Source: an uncultured Bacilli bacterium (GTDB lineage: Bacteria; Bacillota_I; Bacilli_A; RF39; UBA660). Taken from it: a stretch of DNA of 11,741 bases. Positions 1 through 7,391 of this stretch are shown here, one piece after another. The translations under genes and the position numbers were made by a program. How positions within the stretch are numbered: position 1 is the first letter of the stretch; every line of letters begins with the position of its first letter. The notes below the pieces were generated by a model. It was not told where the DNA came from. It worked only from the letters and a program-made list of their open reading frames with translations, and ran no database searches. The stretch lies in assembly GCA_947630095.1 (NCBI GenBank), contig CANRGI010000027.1:1-11741 (forward strand), read 5' to 3'.

Positions 1-1
1 C

Positions 2-1690
2 TCTAGTTTAGTTGCAACATTTTGTGGTATAACTGAAGTTAACCCGCTTCCTCCTCATTATGTATGCCCAAATTGTAAAAAGAGCATATTTACTGACGAA
101 AACGGTGACCCTTTAAACTTAACTTATGGAAGTGGTTTTGATATGCCAGAGAGAACTTGTGAGTGTGGTACACTTATGAAAAGACAAGGCCAAGACATAC
201 CATTTGAAACTTTCCTAGGTTTTAATGCCGATAAAACACCAGATATAGACTTAAACTTTTCTGGAGAATACCAAGCAGAAGCACATAATTATACTAAAGT
301 ACTTTTTGGAGAAGAAAATGTATACCGTGCAGGAACTGTTACAACTATTGCAGAGAAAACTGCTCAAAGTTTTGTTAGAATTTATGCTGAATTAAAAGGT
401 ATTACTTTAAGAAAACCAGAAGTAGAAAGACTTGCTAAAGGTATTACAGGAATAAAGAGAACTAGTGGACAACACCCTGGAGGCATAATAGTTATACCTG
501 ACTATAAAGATGTATTTGATTTTACTCCATATCAATACCCTGCTGAAAATACCGAGGCTAGTTGGTATACTTCACACTTTGAATATCACGATATAGAAGA
601 AAATGTTTTAAAACTTGATATACTAGGTCACGATGACCCGACTGTTCTTAAGTATTTATCTGACGATGTTCATATTGATATAAATGATATACCACTAGAC
701 GACCGAGGAGTTATTAGTTTATTTAATAGCCCTAATGCTTTAGGAGTTACTAAAGAAGCGATAAAGTGCTCGACTGGTACTCTTGGTATACCTGAATTTG
801 GTACTAATTTTGTAATAAAAATGCTTGAAGAAGTTAAACCTGATAAATTTGCTGATTTAATAAAAGTATCTGGTTTATCACACGGTACTGATGTTTGGAA
901 CGGTAATGCTAGAGATTTAATTATAAATGGTACTTGTGAATTTGATAAAGTAATCGGGTGTCGTGACGATATTATGATATATTTAATTAAATGTGGTATA
1001 GAAAATGGAACTGCATTTAAAATGAGTGAATTTATCCGTAAAGGTAAAGTTGCTAAAGACCCAGACACCTGGGCACAATATAAAGAGATAATGACATCTC
1101 ATACAGTTCCAGAGTGGTACATATCTTCTTGTGAAAAGATTAAGTATATGTTTCCAAAAGCACACGCGGCTGCTTATGTTATAAATGGTTTTAGAGTTGC
1201 TTGGTTTAAATTATATCACCCTCTTAATTACTATAGAGTTTATCTAAGTATTAGAGAAAGTGACTTTGATTTAGAAGCAATGGTAAAAGGAAAAGAAGCA
1301 ATTAAAGAGGCTATATCTAATTTAGAAAATAAAGGCTTTGACGCATCAAATAAAGAAGCATCTACTTTATCTAGTTTATCTATTTGTAATGAAATGGTAG
1401 AAAGAGGTTTTCATTTTGAAAATTTAAGTATTAAAGAAAGTGATGCTACTATGTTTAAAATAAGTAATGATGGTAAAGGACTTATCCCTCCATTTACTGT
1501 TCTTGATGGTATGGGCGATATTGCTGCTAAAAAGATAGTTGAAGAAAGAAATAACTCTCCTTATGTAAGTATAGAAGACTTACAAATAAGAGGTAAAGTA
1601 TCTCAAGCACTAATTGATAAAATGAGAGGCCTAGGCGTATTAGAAGAATTACCAGAAAGTAGTCAGTTGAGTTTAAATTTATTTGGATAA
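2..1690 (+). CDS. polC: DNA polymerase III, PolC-type alpha subunit (3' part only)
   Basis: This is the C-terminal 562 residues of the Gram-positive replicative polymerase; the frame is open from base 2, so the gene starts outside the window and the ATG at 143 is internal. The visible part begins SSLVATF..ITEVNPLPPHYVCPNC, the zinc-binding region (Cys22, Cys25, Cys53, Cys55), followed by the catalytic PDIDLNFSGEYQ motif with the metal-binding aspartates D81 and D83 of the fragment. Other PolC signatures follow in the family order: TGQHPGGI, LKLDILGHDDPT, GTLGIPEFGT, SGLSHGTDVW, KYMFPKAHAAAYV, and a terminal QLSLNLFG tail like the beta-clamp-binding end of this family. PolC extends the leading strand and much of the lagging strand. 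The OB, PHP and 3'-5' exonuclease parts would lie upstream and cannot be assessed. No clear terminator follows the TAA stop. Confidence 0.98.
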   Translation, partial: SSLVATFCGITEVNPLPPHYVCPNCKKSIFTDENGDPLNLTYGSGFDMPERTCECGTLMKRQGQDIPFETFLGFNADKTPDIDLNFSGEYQAEAHNYTKVLFGEENVYRAGTVTTIAEKTAQSFVRIYAELKGITLRKPEVERLAKGITGIKRTSGQHPGGIIVIPDYKDVFDFTPYQYPAENTEASWYTSHFEYHDIEENVLKLDILGHDDPTVLKYLSDDVHIDINDIPLDDRGVISLFNSPNALGVTKEAIKCSTGTLGIPEFGTNFVIKMLEEVKPDKFADLIKVSGLSHGTDVWNGNARDLIINGTCEFDKVIGCRDDIMIYLIKCGIENGTAFKMSEFIRKGKVAKDPDTWAQYKEIMTSHTVPEWYISSCEKIKYMFPKAHAAAYVINGFRVAWFKLYHPLNYYRVYLSIRESDFDLEAMVKGKEAIKEAISNLENKGFDASNKEASTLSSLSICNEMVERGFHFENLSIKESDATMFKISNDGKGLIPPFTVLDGMGDIAAKKIVEERNNSPYVSIEDLQIRGKVSQALIDKMRGLGVLEELPESSQLSLNLFG

Positions 1691-1712
1691 TACATTTACT
1701 TTACAAAAAGTT

Positions 1713-1741
1713 TTGACACATTATAAGTTTAAAGGTATACT
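1713..1741 (+). promoter_or_regulatory. SigA-type promoter of the 1768 gene
   Basis: TTGACA at 1713-1718 and TATACT at 1736-1741 are separated by exactly 17 bp. Only about 20 nt lie between the predicted transcription start and the ATG at 1768, and that leader holds a GAGGT ribosome binding site at 1755-1759. It gives the downstream gene its own expression despite lying only 78 bp after polC. Confidence 0.8.
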
Positions 1742-1767
1742 TAATATGAAAGATGAGGTAATAATAA

Positions 1768-2517
1768 ATGAAATCAGTAGATATGATACAAAATATTAAT
1801 AAGATATCTGCAAGACTTAAATCTCTTAATGATTTAGTTCTTGCTTTATCTGAAAAAGAAAGAAGGGAAGAATTAGATACATTAGATTTAATACTTATAG
1901 CAAAAGAAAATGGTTTACTTACTAATGCTTTAAGTATTACTTATAGTGATAAAATATATAATTATTCTAAAAGTAGTTTTATAAATGATAAATTATATGA
2001 AAACTTGGCTTTATGGAATAAAAACTGGTCTGCATACCATTTAAGTAGATTTATATTAGATAACTATGTAGTTGATTTAAATAGAAATACTACTAACTAT
2101 AATTATCAAAAACCAGTACTAGAAGTATTATTAACTTCAATAAATGAAATAGATAATAAAAAATCTAACTTTTATGATGGCTTTAATCAAGCATATAATC
2201 GTTTAGACTTAGTAGAAAGGTTAGTAAGATTAGGTAAGTTAGATAATAGTCAAATAGAAATTATTAAAAAAGTATTAAATGAAACTGACTTTGCTAATGT
2301 AACTGACGAATGGGCTATTTATAAACTTAATAATATTAAAGAGGGTATTATTAACTATAAACAAATAGATACTATTATGGAAAAACATAATAATAGAAAA
2401 GAAAAAATGAGAGAATATTTAAATAGTTTAACTATAACAGAAGATACAGAAAACTATATAAATACAGATTTACATAAATTAGTTAGAAGTGTTAAAACTA
2501 AAGAACTTTACAAATAA
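1768..2517 (+). CDS. Hypothetical helical protein between polC and polA
   Basis: I do not recognise this 249-residue protein. It starts at ATG 1768 behind a GAGGT site (1755-1759) and a consensus promoter, and ends before a hairpin terminator, so it looks like a monocistronic gene. The sequence is charged and predicted mostly alpha-helical, with no signal peptide, no membrane segment and no Cys pairs that would suggest a metal site. An N-terminal helix (about residues 5-55, containing SLNDLVLALSEKERREELD) and a C-terminal Lys/Glu-rich helical part (about 190-249) flank a middle region with several Trp and Tyr residues (LWNKNWSAYHLSRFI). Codon use resembles its neighbours (AGT for Ser, ATA for Ile, TTA for Leu), so it appears native. 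Its position between the two DNA polymerases hints at nothing firm; the role is unknown and it is likely cytoplasmic. Confidence 0.8.
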   Translation: MKSVDMIQNINKISARLKSLNDLVLALSEKERREELDTLDLILIAKENGLLTNALSITYSDKIYNYSKSSFINDKLYENLALWNKNWSAYHLSRFILDNYVVDLNRNTTNYNYQKPVLEVLLTSINEIDNKKSNFYDGFNQAYNRLDLVERLVRLGKLDNSQIEIIKKVLNETDFANVTDEWAIYKLNNIKEGIINYKQIDTIMEKHNNRKEKMREYLNSLTITEDTENYINTDLHKLVRSVKTKELYK

Positions 2518-2555
2518 TTAGTAAATTAATAATTTAATTTATAAATATAAAAAAG

Positions 2556-2573
2556 TTACTTAAATTACTTAAA
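2556..2573 (+). repeat. Tandem 9-bp repeat TTACTTAAA x2
   Basis: Two perfect, adjacent copies of TTACTTAAA lie in the gap between the 1768 gene and polA. A related AAAAGTTTCTTAAA occurs at 2595-2608, differing in one position from AAAAGTTACTTAAA at 2551-2564. The function is not evident; it may be slippage in AT-rich spacer DNA. Confidence 0.6.
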
Positions 2574-2625
2574 GTCACATATAATATGACTTATAAAAGT
2601 TTCTTAAAATGGAACTTTTTTCTTT
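2572..2625 (+). terminator. Tandem hairpins with T-tract, terminator of the 1768 gene
   Basis: A first hairpin pairs AAGTCA (2572-2577) with TGACTT (2587-2592). A second pairs AAAAGTTTC (2595-2603) with GGAACTTTT (2611-2619) around a 7-nt loop, with one G-T pair, and runs directly into a T-rich tract. The second is a plausible intrinsic terminator that insulates polA from upstream transcription. The rest of the 172-bp gap contains no gene. Confidence 0.7.
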
Positions 2626-2661
2626 TTAAAATAAAAATTAAACTATATTTTTAAAAATTCC

Positions 2662-2686
2662 TGTGCTATACTTAAATAAAGGAGGT
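2662..2686 (+). promoter_or_regulatory. Extended -10 promoter and Shine-Dalgarno site of polA
   Basis: TGC followed by TATACT (2667-2672) forms an extended -10 element; the -35 region (TATATT, 2644-2649) is weak, as such promoters allow. GGAGGT at 2681-2686 sits 3 nt before the ATG at 2690. The ribosome site falls almost at the predicted RNA 5' end. It also decides the start codon: the frame is open back to GTG 2663, but that GTG lies inside the promoter. Confidence 0.7.
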
Positions 2687-2689
2687 ACT

Positions 2690-5266
2690 ATGAAAAGAGC
2701 AGTATTAATTGATGGAAACAATTTAATTTTTAGGAGTTATTACGCTACTGCATATAATGGTAATTTAATGAAAAATTCTAAAGGTTTTCCTACTAATGCC
2801 TTATTTGGTTTTGTAAATATGATTAATAAAATTTTAACTGAGGAAAACCCTGAATATGTTATGGTAGCATTTGATAAAGGTAAGAGTTTTAGACATAGAG
2901 AATATGATAACTATAAAGGTGGAAGAATAGAAACTCCAAAAGATTTACTTATGCAAATACCTAAATGTTATGAAATATTAGATGCACTTGGTATAAAAGC
3001 AATATCAATAGACGATTATGAAGCGGACGATATAATTGGTACATTTGCTAAAATGGCAGATAAAGACGATTTATATGATGCTACTATAATAAGTAGTGAT
3101 AAAGACTTATTACAGTTAATTAGTAATGATGTTAATGTTAAACTTTTAAAACAAAAAGATTATATACTAATGAACAATGTAACTTTTAAAGAACTTTATG
3201 GCATAGAACCTATAAAGATAATAGATTTAAAAGCATTAGAAGGAGATGCTAGTGATAATATTCCAGGAGTTAAAGGAATAGGAGAGAAAACCGCCTTATC
3301 TTTACTAAAAGAATATGGTTCAGTAGAAGAAATATATAATAATATAGATACAGTTAAGGGTAAAGTAAAAGAAAAACTAATAAGTGATAAAGAAAATGCT
3401 TTCTTTTCAAAGAAATTAGCGACAATATATAAAGATGTACCTTTAAATATGTGTTTTGAAGATATAAAAATCGGTACTAAAGATAATCAAAAATTAATTA
3501 ACATATATGAAGAATTAGAATTTTATTCTTTTATAAAAAAAATAGAAATAGTAGATAATACTAAAAAAGATTTTAAATTAGAAATAGTTAAAGATAAAAT
3601 AAATATAGATAGTAATTTCTCTTTTTATATTGAAACTAGTGAAGAAAATTATCACCACGCGAAGATATTAGGTGTTAGTATTTATGATGGAAAAAAAGTT
3701 TATTATTTAGATAATGATGCCTTATTACTTAATAAAGATATATTTAAGTATGCTAGTTATACTTACGATTTAAAGAAATCTATAGTAGTACTTAATAAAG
3801 TTGGAATAGATGTAAGTAAAGTAGGATATGACACTATGATAGGAGCATATTTACTTAATTATAATGTTAAAGACGATATAGCGTATTTATCTAATACTAA
3901 AGGATATAATATTCCATTTTATAATAAATTAGTTAGTGATAATAATGTAGTAAATTTAAATGAATTTCAAAATTCTTTAGCGCTTAAAAGTATATTTATA
4001 TATGAAACTAGAGAAAGTTATTTAAAAGAATTAGAAAAAGAAGAAATGTTAGACTTATTTCAAAATATAGAAATGCCTTTAGTAAATGTACTTGCTAAAA
4101 TGGAAATGACAGGTATAAGAGTAAGCAAAGATGTATTGCTAGAAATGAAAGCAGAATTAACTGCTAAATTAGATATATTAAGTGACGCTATTTATGAAGA
4201 AGCAGGTATAGAATTTAATATAGGTAGTCCTAAACAACTAGGAGAGGTTTTATTTGAACATTTAAACTTACCCCACGGTAAGAAAAAGGGTAGAAATGGT
4301 TATAAAACAGACCACGATACTTTAGTTAAATATATAGATTATCACCCAATTATACCTCTAATTTTAAAACATAGAAATTTAAATAAATTACTTAACACTT
4401 ATATGGACTCACTATATAAATACATAATGGACGATGGTAAAATACATACTATGTTTAATCAAACAATAGCAAGAACAGGTAGACTTTCTTCTGCAGAACC
4501 TAATTTACAAAATATTCCTGTTAGAACTGACGAAGGTAAAAAGATAAGAAAGGCATTTGTACCAGAAGACGGATGTGTTATTATGACTAGTGATTATAGT
4601 CAAATAGAACTTAGAATACTCGCTCATATTTCAAAATGTGATGCCTTAATAAATGCTTTTAAACATAGTGAAGATATACATACTAAAGTAGCAAGTGATA
4701 TATTTGATGTACCTACTATAGATGTTACTAAGAACATGAGAAGAACTGCAAAAGCAGTAATATTTGGAATAGTCTATGGTATAAGTGGTTTTGGACTTGG
4801 AGAGAATTTAGATATTAAACCTACAGAAGCAAAGAAATTTATAGATAAATACCTAGATATGTATCCTGGTGTTAGAAAATATATGCAAGATATAGTTAGT
4901 CAAACAAAAGAAAAAGGCTATGTTAGAACTATAATGAATAGAAAGAGAACTATAGACGAGATTAAAAATACAAATTATATTATTAGAAAGTCAGGAGAAA
5001 GAATGGCACTTAATACCCCAATACAAGGCTCTAGTGCAGATATAATTAAAAAAGCAATGATAGAAGTAGATAATTGTATAACTAAAAAAGGACTTAAAAG
5101 TAAACTAATAATTCAAGTACACGACGAATTAGTATTTTCTGTTCCTAAAGACGAAATAGAAGAAATGAAAGAACTAGTAACAAATATTATGGAGAATACA
5201 TATAAATTATTAGTACCAGTTAAAGTTCAAGTTGATGTAGGGGATAATTGGTATGATGTAAAGTAG
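2690..5266 (+). CDS. polA: DNA polymerase I
   Basis: This 858-residue protein has the full family A layout: an N-terminal 5'-3' flap nuclease (about 1-285; VLIDGNN, AFDKGKSFRHR, DDYEADD, SSDKDL and the ASDNIPGVKGIGEKTA helix-hairpin-helix), a 3'-5' exonuclease-like fold (about 300-480) and the polymerase. Motif A is DYSQIELR with D635, motif B is R684-x3-K688-x3-F692 and motif C is QVHDE with D812; these equal E. coli D705, R754/K758/F762 and D882 with a constant offset of 70. It removes RNA primers from Okazaki fragments and fills repair gaps. The proofreading site is degraded: the DxE motif is Y313-I-E315 and the last aspartate is not found, as in Bacillus-type PolA, so only polymerase and 5' nuclease activity are expected. 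A cation transporter follows 10 nt downstream, probably in the same transcript. Confidence 0.98.
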   Translation: MKRAVLIDGNNLIFRSYYATAYNGNLMKNSKGFPTNALFGFVNMINKILTEENPEYVMVAFDKGKSFRHREYDNYKGGRIETPKDLLMQIPKCYEILDALGIKAISIDDYEADDIIGTFAKMADKDDLYDATIISSDKDLLQLISNDVNVKLLKQKDYILMNNVTFKELYGIEPIKIIDLKALEGDASDNIPGVKGIGEKTALSLLKEYGSVEEIYNNIDTVKGKVKEKLISDKENAFFSKKLATIYKDVPLNMCFEDIKIGTKDNQKLINIYEELEFYSFIKKIEIVDNTKKDFKLEIVKDKINIDSNFSFYIETSEENYHHAKILGVSIYDGKKVYYLDNDALLLNKDIFKYASYTYDLKKSIVVLNKVGIDVSKVGYDTMIGAYLLNYNVKDDIAYLSNTKGYNIPFYNKLVSDNNVVNLNEFQNSLALKSIFIYETRESYLKELEKEEMLDLFQNIEMPLVNVLAKMEMTGIRVSKDVLLEMKAELTAKLDILSDAIYEEAGIEFNIGSPKQLGEVLFEHLNLPHGKKKGRNGYKTDHDTLVKYIDYHPIIPLILKHRNLNKLLNTYMDSLYKYIMDDGKIHTMFNQTIARTGRLSSAEPNLQNIPVRTDEGKKIRKAFVPEDGCVIMTSDYSQIELRILAHISKCDALINAFKHSEDIHTKVASDIFDVPTIDVTKNMRRTAKAVIFGIVYGISGFGLGENLDIKPTEAKKFIDKYLDMYPGVRKYMQDIVSQTKEKGYVRTIMNRKRTIDEIKNTNYIIRKSGERMALNTPIQGSSADIIKKAMIEVDNCITKKGLKSKLIIQVHDELVFSVPKDEIEEMKELVTNIMENTYKLLVPVKVQVDVGDNWYDVK

Positions 5267-5276
5267 GTGAAAAAGT

Positions 5277-6128
5277 TTGACTAGTAAAGTAATGATTAAA
5301 AGTTTCCTAGTAAATTTAATATTAACTATTATTAAATTATTAGGTTCTCTTTTTTCTCACTCAAAAACTTTAATGGCAGATGCAGTCCATTGTTTAAGTG
5401 ATATGTCTACTGATGTAATAGGTTTAATAGGTAGTAAATTATCTAATAAAAAACCAGATAATGAACACCCATTTGGGCACGGTAAAATAGAATATTTAAC
5501 TAGTATATTAATTAGTTTCTTTATTATAAGTTTAGGTATAGGAATAATCATAAATACATTTAAAGGGGAATTAAGAGTTACTAATATATATGCTTTAATA
5601 ACTATTATAATAGGTATAGTAGTTAAATATATATTAAGTAGTTATATGCTTAGAAAAGGTAAAAGTTTAAATAGTAATATACTTATAACTAATGGTATGG
5701 AAAGTAAATATGATGTATACAATTCATTTTTAGCACTTATATTTATATTAATTTCTCTATTAGGTAGTGAAAATAAAATATTTTTATATGCTGATATAAT
5801 AGGTAGTTTAGTAATGAGTGTACTTACTATAAAAATAGGTATTACTCTTTTACTTAAAAACGTAAGTAGTATACTAGGAGAAGTAGATACTGAAGACTCT
5901 AAAATTAACGCTATTAAAGATATAGTAAATAAAAATAAAGATATAGTTAAAATTAGAAGAATTACTCTTTTGAAATATGGTTCATACTATAGTGTAACAG
6001 TTGATATAGTAATGAAAGGCAGTATGCCTTTATCTAGTGTTTATGAAGTAGAAAAGAAAATAAAAAATGATTTAAAGAAAAGTGAGTTATTTATAAGATA
6101 TGTTACTGTAAATATAAAGCCTGTATAA
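5277..6128 (+). CDS. Cation diffusion facilitator (CDF) family transporter
   Basis: This 283-residue integral membrane protein is a proton-coupled divalent metal exporter of the CDF/FieF type. Transmembrane segments fall at about residues 10-28, 36-54, 75-95, 103-123, 148-164 and 168-190, followed by a cytoplasmic domain (about 200-283). Helix 2 carries the metal motif H38-x3-D42 (ADAVHCLSD) and the loop after it carries the hallmark HPFGHGK. Helix 5 has E142-x3-D146 (NGMESKYDVYN) where FieF has H153-x3-D157, so the metal specificity could differ. The TTG start at 5277 is chosen because AGGTGA (5265-5270), overlapping the polA stop, is 6 nt upstream, whereas the later ATG at 5292 has no ribosome site. 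Translation is probably coupled to polA. The metal (Zn, Mn, Fe, Co) cannot be fixed from sequence alone. Confidence 0.93.
   Translation: MTSKVMIKSFLVNLILTIIKLLGSLFSHSKTLMADAVHCLSDMSTDVIGLIGSKLSNKKPDNEHPFGHGKIEYLTSILISFFIISLGIGIIINTFKGELRVTNIYALITIIIGIVVKYILSSYMLRKGKSLNSNILITNGMESKYDVYNSFLALIFILISLLGSENKIFLYADIIGSLVMSVLTIKIGITLLLKNVSSILGEVDTEDSKINAIKDIVNKNKDIVKIRRITLLKYGSYYSVTVDIVMKGSMPLSSVYEVEKKIKNDLKKSELFIRYVTVNIKPV
6113..6125 (+). repeat. Left copy of direct repeat flanking the AbiE pair
   Basis: TATAAAGCCTGTA lies over the last codons of the CDF gene. An almost identical TATAAAGCCTTGTA (one inserted T) lies at 7332-7345, over the stop codon of the abiEii-like gene. The two copies bracket the toxin-antitoxin pair and may mark the edges of an insertion or a duplication of the intergenic region. 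Confidence 0.55.
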
Positions 6129-6132
6129 AAGT

Positions 6133-6161
6133 TTGAAAAAAAGTATATTTTATAGTATAAT
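6133..6161 (+). promoter_or_regulatory. SigA-type promoter of the AbiE pair
   Basis: TTGAAA at 6133-6138 and a perfect TATAAT at 6156-6161 are 17 bp apart. AAGGAA at 6169-6174 follows the predicted start site directly. Because the frame of the downstream gene is open back to the TTG at 6133, that TTG could be mistaken for a start codon; it is the -35 element. Confidence 0.8.
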
Positions 6162-6183
6162 TATTAGTAAGGAAATGGTATAT

Positions 6184-6645
6184 ATGAAAGAGAATAAGAG
6201 TATTTTTGAATATGCAAAAGAAATAGATAGAAAAGCATCACTAATGACTTATTATGATGTTTATAGTATTTTATTAAAAGATTTAAATTGTGTAGTATGT
6301 TTAGAAAGTGCTGCTGACTTATTAGGGTATTCTAATGGAGGTTATAGGTCACATATAAAAGTTTATAGTGAAACTGAATTAAATAAGCCTTATTTAAAGT
6401 GTTTTTTAGTTAAAAATTTAAAAAATATTCCTTTTATTAATTATGATGGTATAAAAGTAACTCCAATATGTATTGCTATAAATGAAATGTTAGAAAGAAA
6501 CACTACCGACGACCAAATATTATATGAAACTTTTGCTAACTATTATTGTGAAAATGATAATTCTTATAGGGGGTTACGTATTCCTAAAAATCTTTCTATC
6601 AAAGCAAAGCATTTTAAGAAAGAAGGCAAGTTATTTTATGGATAA
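6184..6645 (+). CDS. AbiEi-like antitoxin of a type IV toxin-antitoxin system
   Basis: This 153-residue protein resembles the AbiEi antitoxins, which neutralise AbiEii nucleotidyltransferase toxins and autoregulate the operon through an N-terminal winged helix. What is seen: an N-terminal helical part (about 5-35), then NCVVCLESAADLLGYSN, a beta-rich part (about 60-100), the family-like KVTPICIAINEML (compare the 'VTspeRAL-DmL' segment of AbiEi) and a helix with ETFANYY. The start at 6184 follows AAGGA (6169-6173) at 10 nt; an in-frame ATG at 6175 is too close to that site. The gene overlaps the toxin gene by 8 nt, as is typical for abiE. At 153 residues it is short for the family, and its N-terminal DNA-binding part is not obvious. 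The call leans partly on the partner gene; confidence is moderate. Confidence 0.65.
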   Translation: MKENKSIFEYAKEIDRKASLMTYYDVYSILLKDLNCVVCLESAADLLGYSNGGYRSHIKVYSETELNKPYLKCFLVKNLKNIPFINYDGIKVTPICIAINEMLERNTTDDQILYETFANYYCENDNSYRGLRIPKNLSIKAKHFKKEGKLFYG

Positions 6646-7336
6646 TAGTGAAGAATTGGAGTATTTTCTTTATGAAGTCGTGTATGAAATATCCAAAGAA
6701 AATGTTCCTATTATTTTTAAAGGCGGACTAGCCTTAAAAGATATTTTAAATACTTTAGAACCAAAAAATAATATCGTAAGAAAAACAATTGATATTGATG
6801 GAAATTGGGTTGGGAAAAATGATTATAATCTAATTACAAACGTTATAGAAAAAGCAATAAGTAATATTAATTCTTCTTATAAATTAGTTTTGTTTCGTTA
6901 TCCAGATAAAAATAAATCTCTTGGTTATAAAATATTAGATAAAAATGGTAAACTAATTACTAAAATAGATTTAGATATAAAGGAAAACCCTTTTTATATT
7001 GAATTAACAATAAATGATGTTAATGTTAAATATTCTTCTTTGGAAAAAATATTTGCTGATAAACTATTTGTATTATCAAGTCAGTTCATTTTTAGAAGAA
7101 TAAAAGATTTATTAGATGTTTATCTAATTTTAAACAATACTAATATCAATATAGAGAAAGTAAAAGAAATATTAAAGTTTGATAATAAAAAACTAGATAA
7201 TTTCCATACTTTATTAGAAAATAAAGATGTAATCGAGCAGGGTTATTTAAAATTAGAAGGTGTAATAAAAAAGCCTTTATTTAGTGACGTATGGAACAAA
7301 GTTATAGATTATTTAAAAGAAAATCATTTAGTATAA
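6638..7336 (+). CDS. AbiEii-family nucleotidyltransferase toxin
   Basis: This 232-residue cytoplasmic protein has the marks of the AbiEii/AbiGii toxin family (DNA polymerase beta-like nucleotidyltransferase fold): FKGGLALKD with G29-G30, then RKTIDIDGNW with the metal-binding D52-x-D54, a further acidic strand KIDLDI (109-114), and the conserved SLEKIFADKLFVL..RRIKDLLDVY block (134-162). AbiEii proteins act as toxins, in studied cases by modifying tRNA 3' ends, and give abortive phage resistance when the antitoxin is limiting. The frame is open back to 6524, but that would place hydrophobic out-of-frame antitoxin sequence at the N-terminus; the ATG at 6638, overlapping the antitoxin stop and preceded by AAGG, fits the family's start and operon layout. 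It uses TCT/TCC for Ser somewhat more often than the neighbours, a weak sign of acquisition. Confidence 0.85.
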   Translation: MDNSEELEYFLYEVVYEISKENVPIIFKGGLALKDILNTLEPKNNIVRKTIDIDGNWVGKNDYNLITNVIEKAISNINSSYKLVLFRYPDKNKSLGYKILDKNGKLITKIDLDIKENPFYIELTINDVNVKYSSLEKIFADKLFVLSSQFIFRRIKDLLDVYLILNNTNINIEKVKEILKFDNKKLDNFHTLLENKDVIEQGYLKLEGVIKKPLFSDVWNKVIDYLKENHLV

Positions 7337-7345
7337 AGCCTTGTA
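7332..7345 (+). repeat. Right copy of direct repeat flanking the AbiE pair
   Basis: TATAAAGCCTTGTA matches 6113-6125 except for one extra T. It covers the abiEii stop codon and the first bases of the -35 box of the following gene. Confidence 0.55.
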
Positions 7346-7369
7346 AAAATATTTCCAAAGTATTATAAT
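7341..7369 (+). promoter_or_regulatory. SigA-type promoter of the coiled-coil gene
   Basis: TTGTAA at 7341-7346 and TATAAT at 7364-7369 are 17 bp apart. AGGTGG at 7380-7385 precedes the ATG at 7392 by 6 nt, giving a leader of only about 16 nt. The -10 lies in a 10-bp palindrome (TATTATAATA, 7361-7370). Confidence 0.75.
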
Positions 7370-7391
7370 ATTAACCCATAGGTGGTAAATT

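Noticed and set aside
670..1068. Open frame on the minus strand inside polC, and another at 983-1165
   Set aside because: Both lie opposite well-conserved polC coding sequence, have no ribosome site and give no recognisable protein.
2663..2689. Upstream GTG start for polA
   Set aside because: The GTG lies in the extended -10 promoter and would encode the Shine-Dalgarno site; ATG 2690 follows GGAGGT and matches the family N-terminus.
5357..5551. Minus-strand open frame within the CDF gene
   Set aside because: It is antisense to conserved CDF motifs (ADAVHCLSD, HPFGHGK) and has no start signals.
6133..6183. TTG 6133 as the antitoxin start
   Set aside because: It is the -35 box of a consensus promoter with a 17-bp spacer.
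6524..6637. Long N-terminal extension of the AbiEii-like toxin
   Set aside because: It is out-of-frame antitoxin sequence; the ATG at 6638 gives the family-like start and the usual short overlap.
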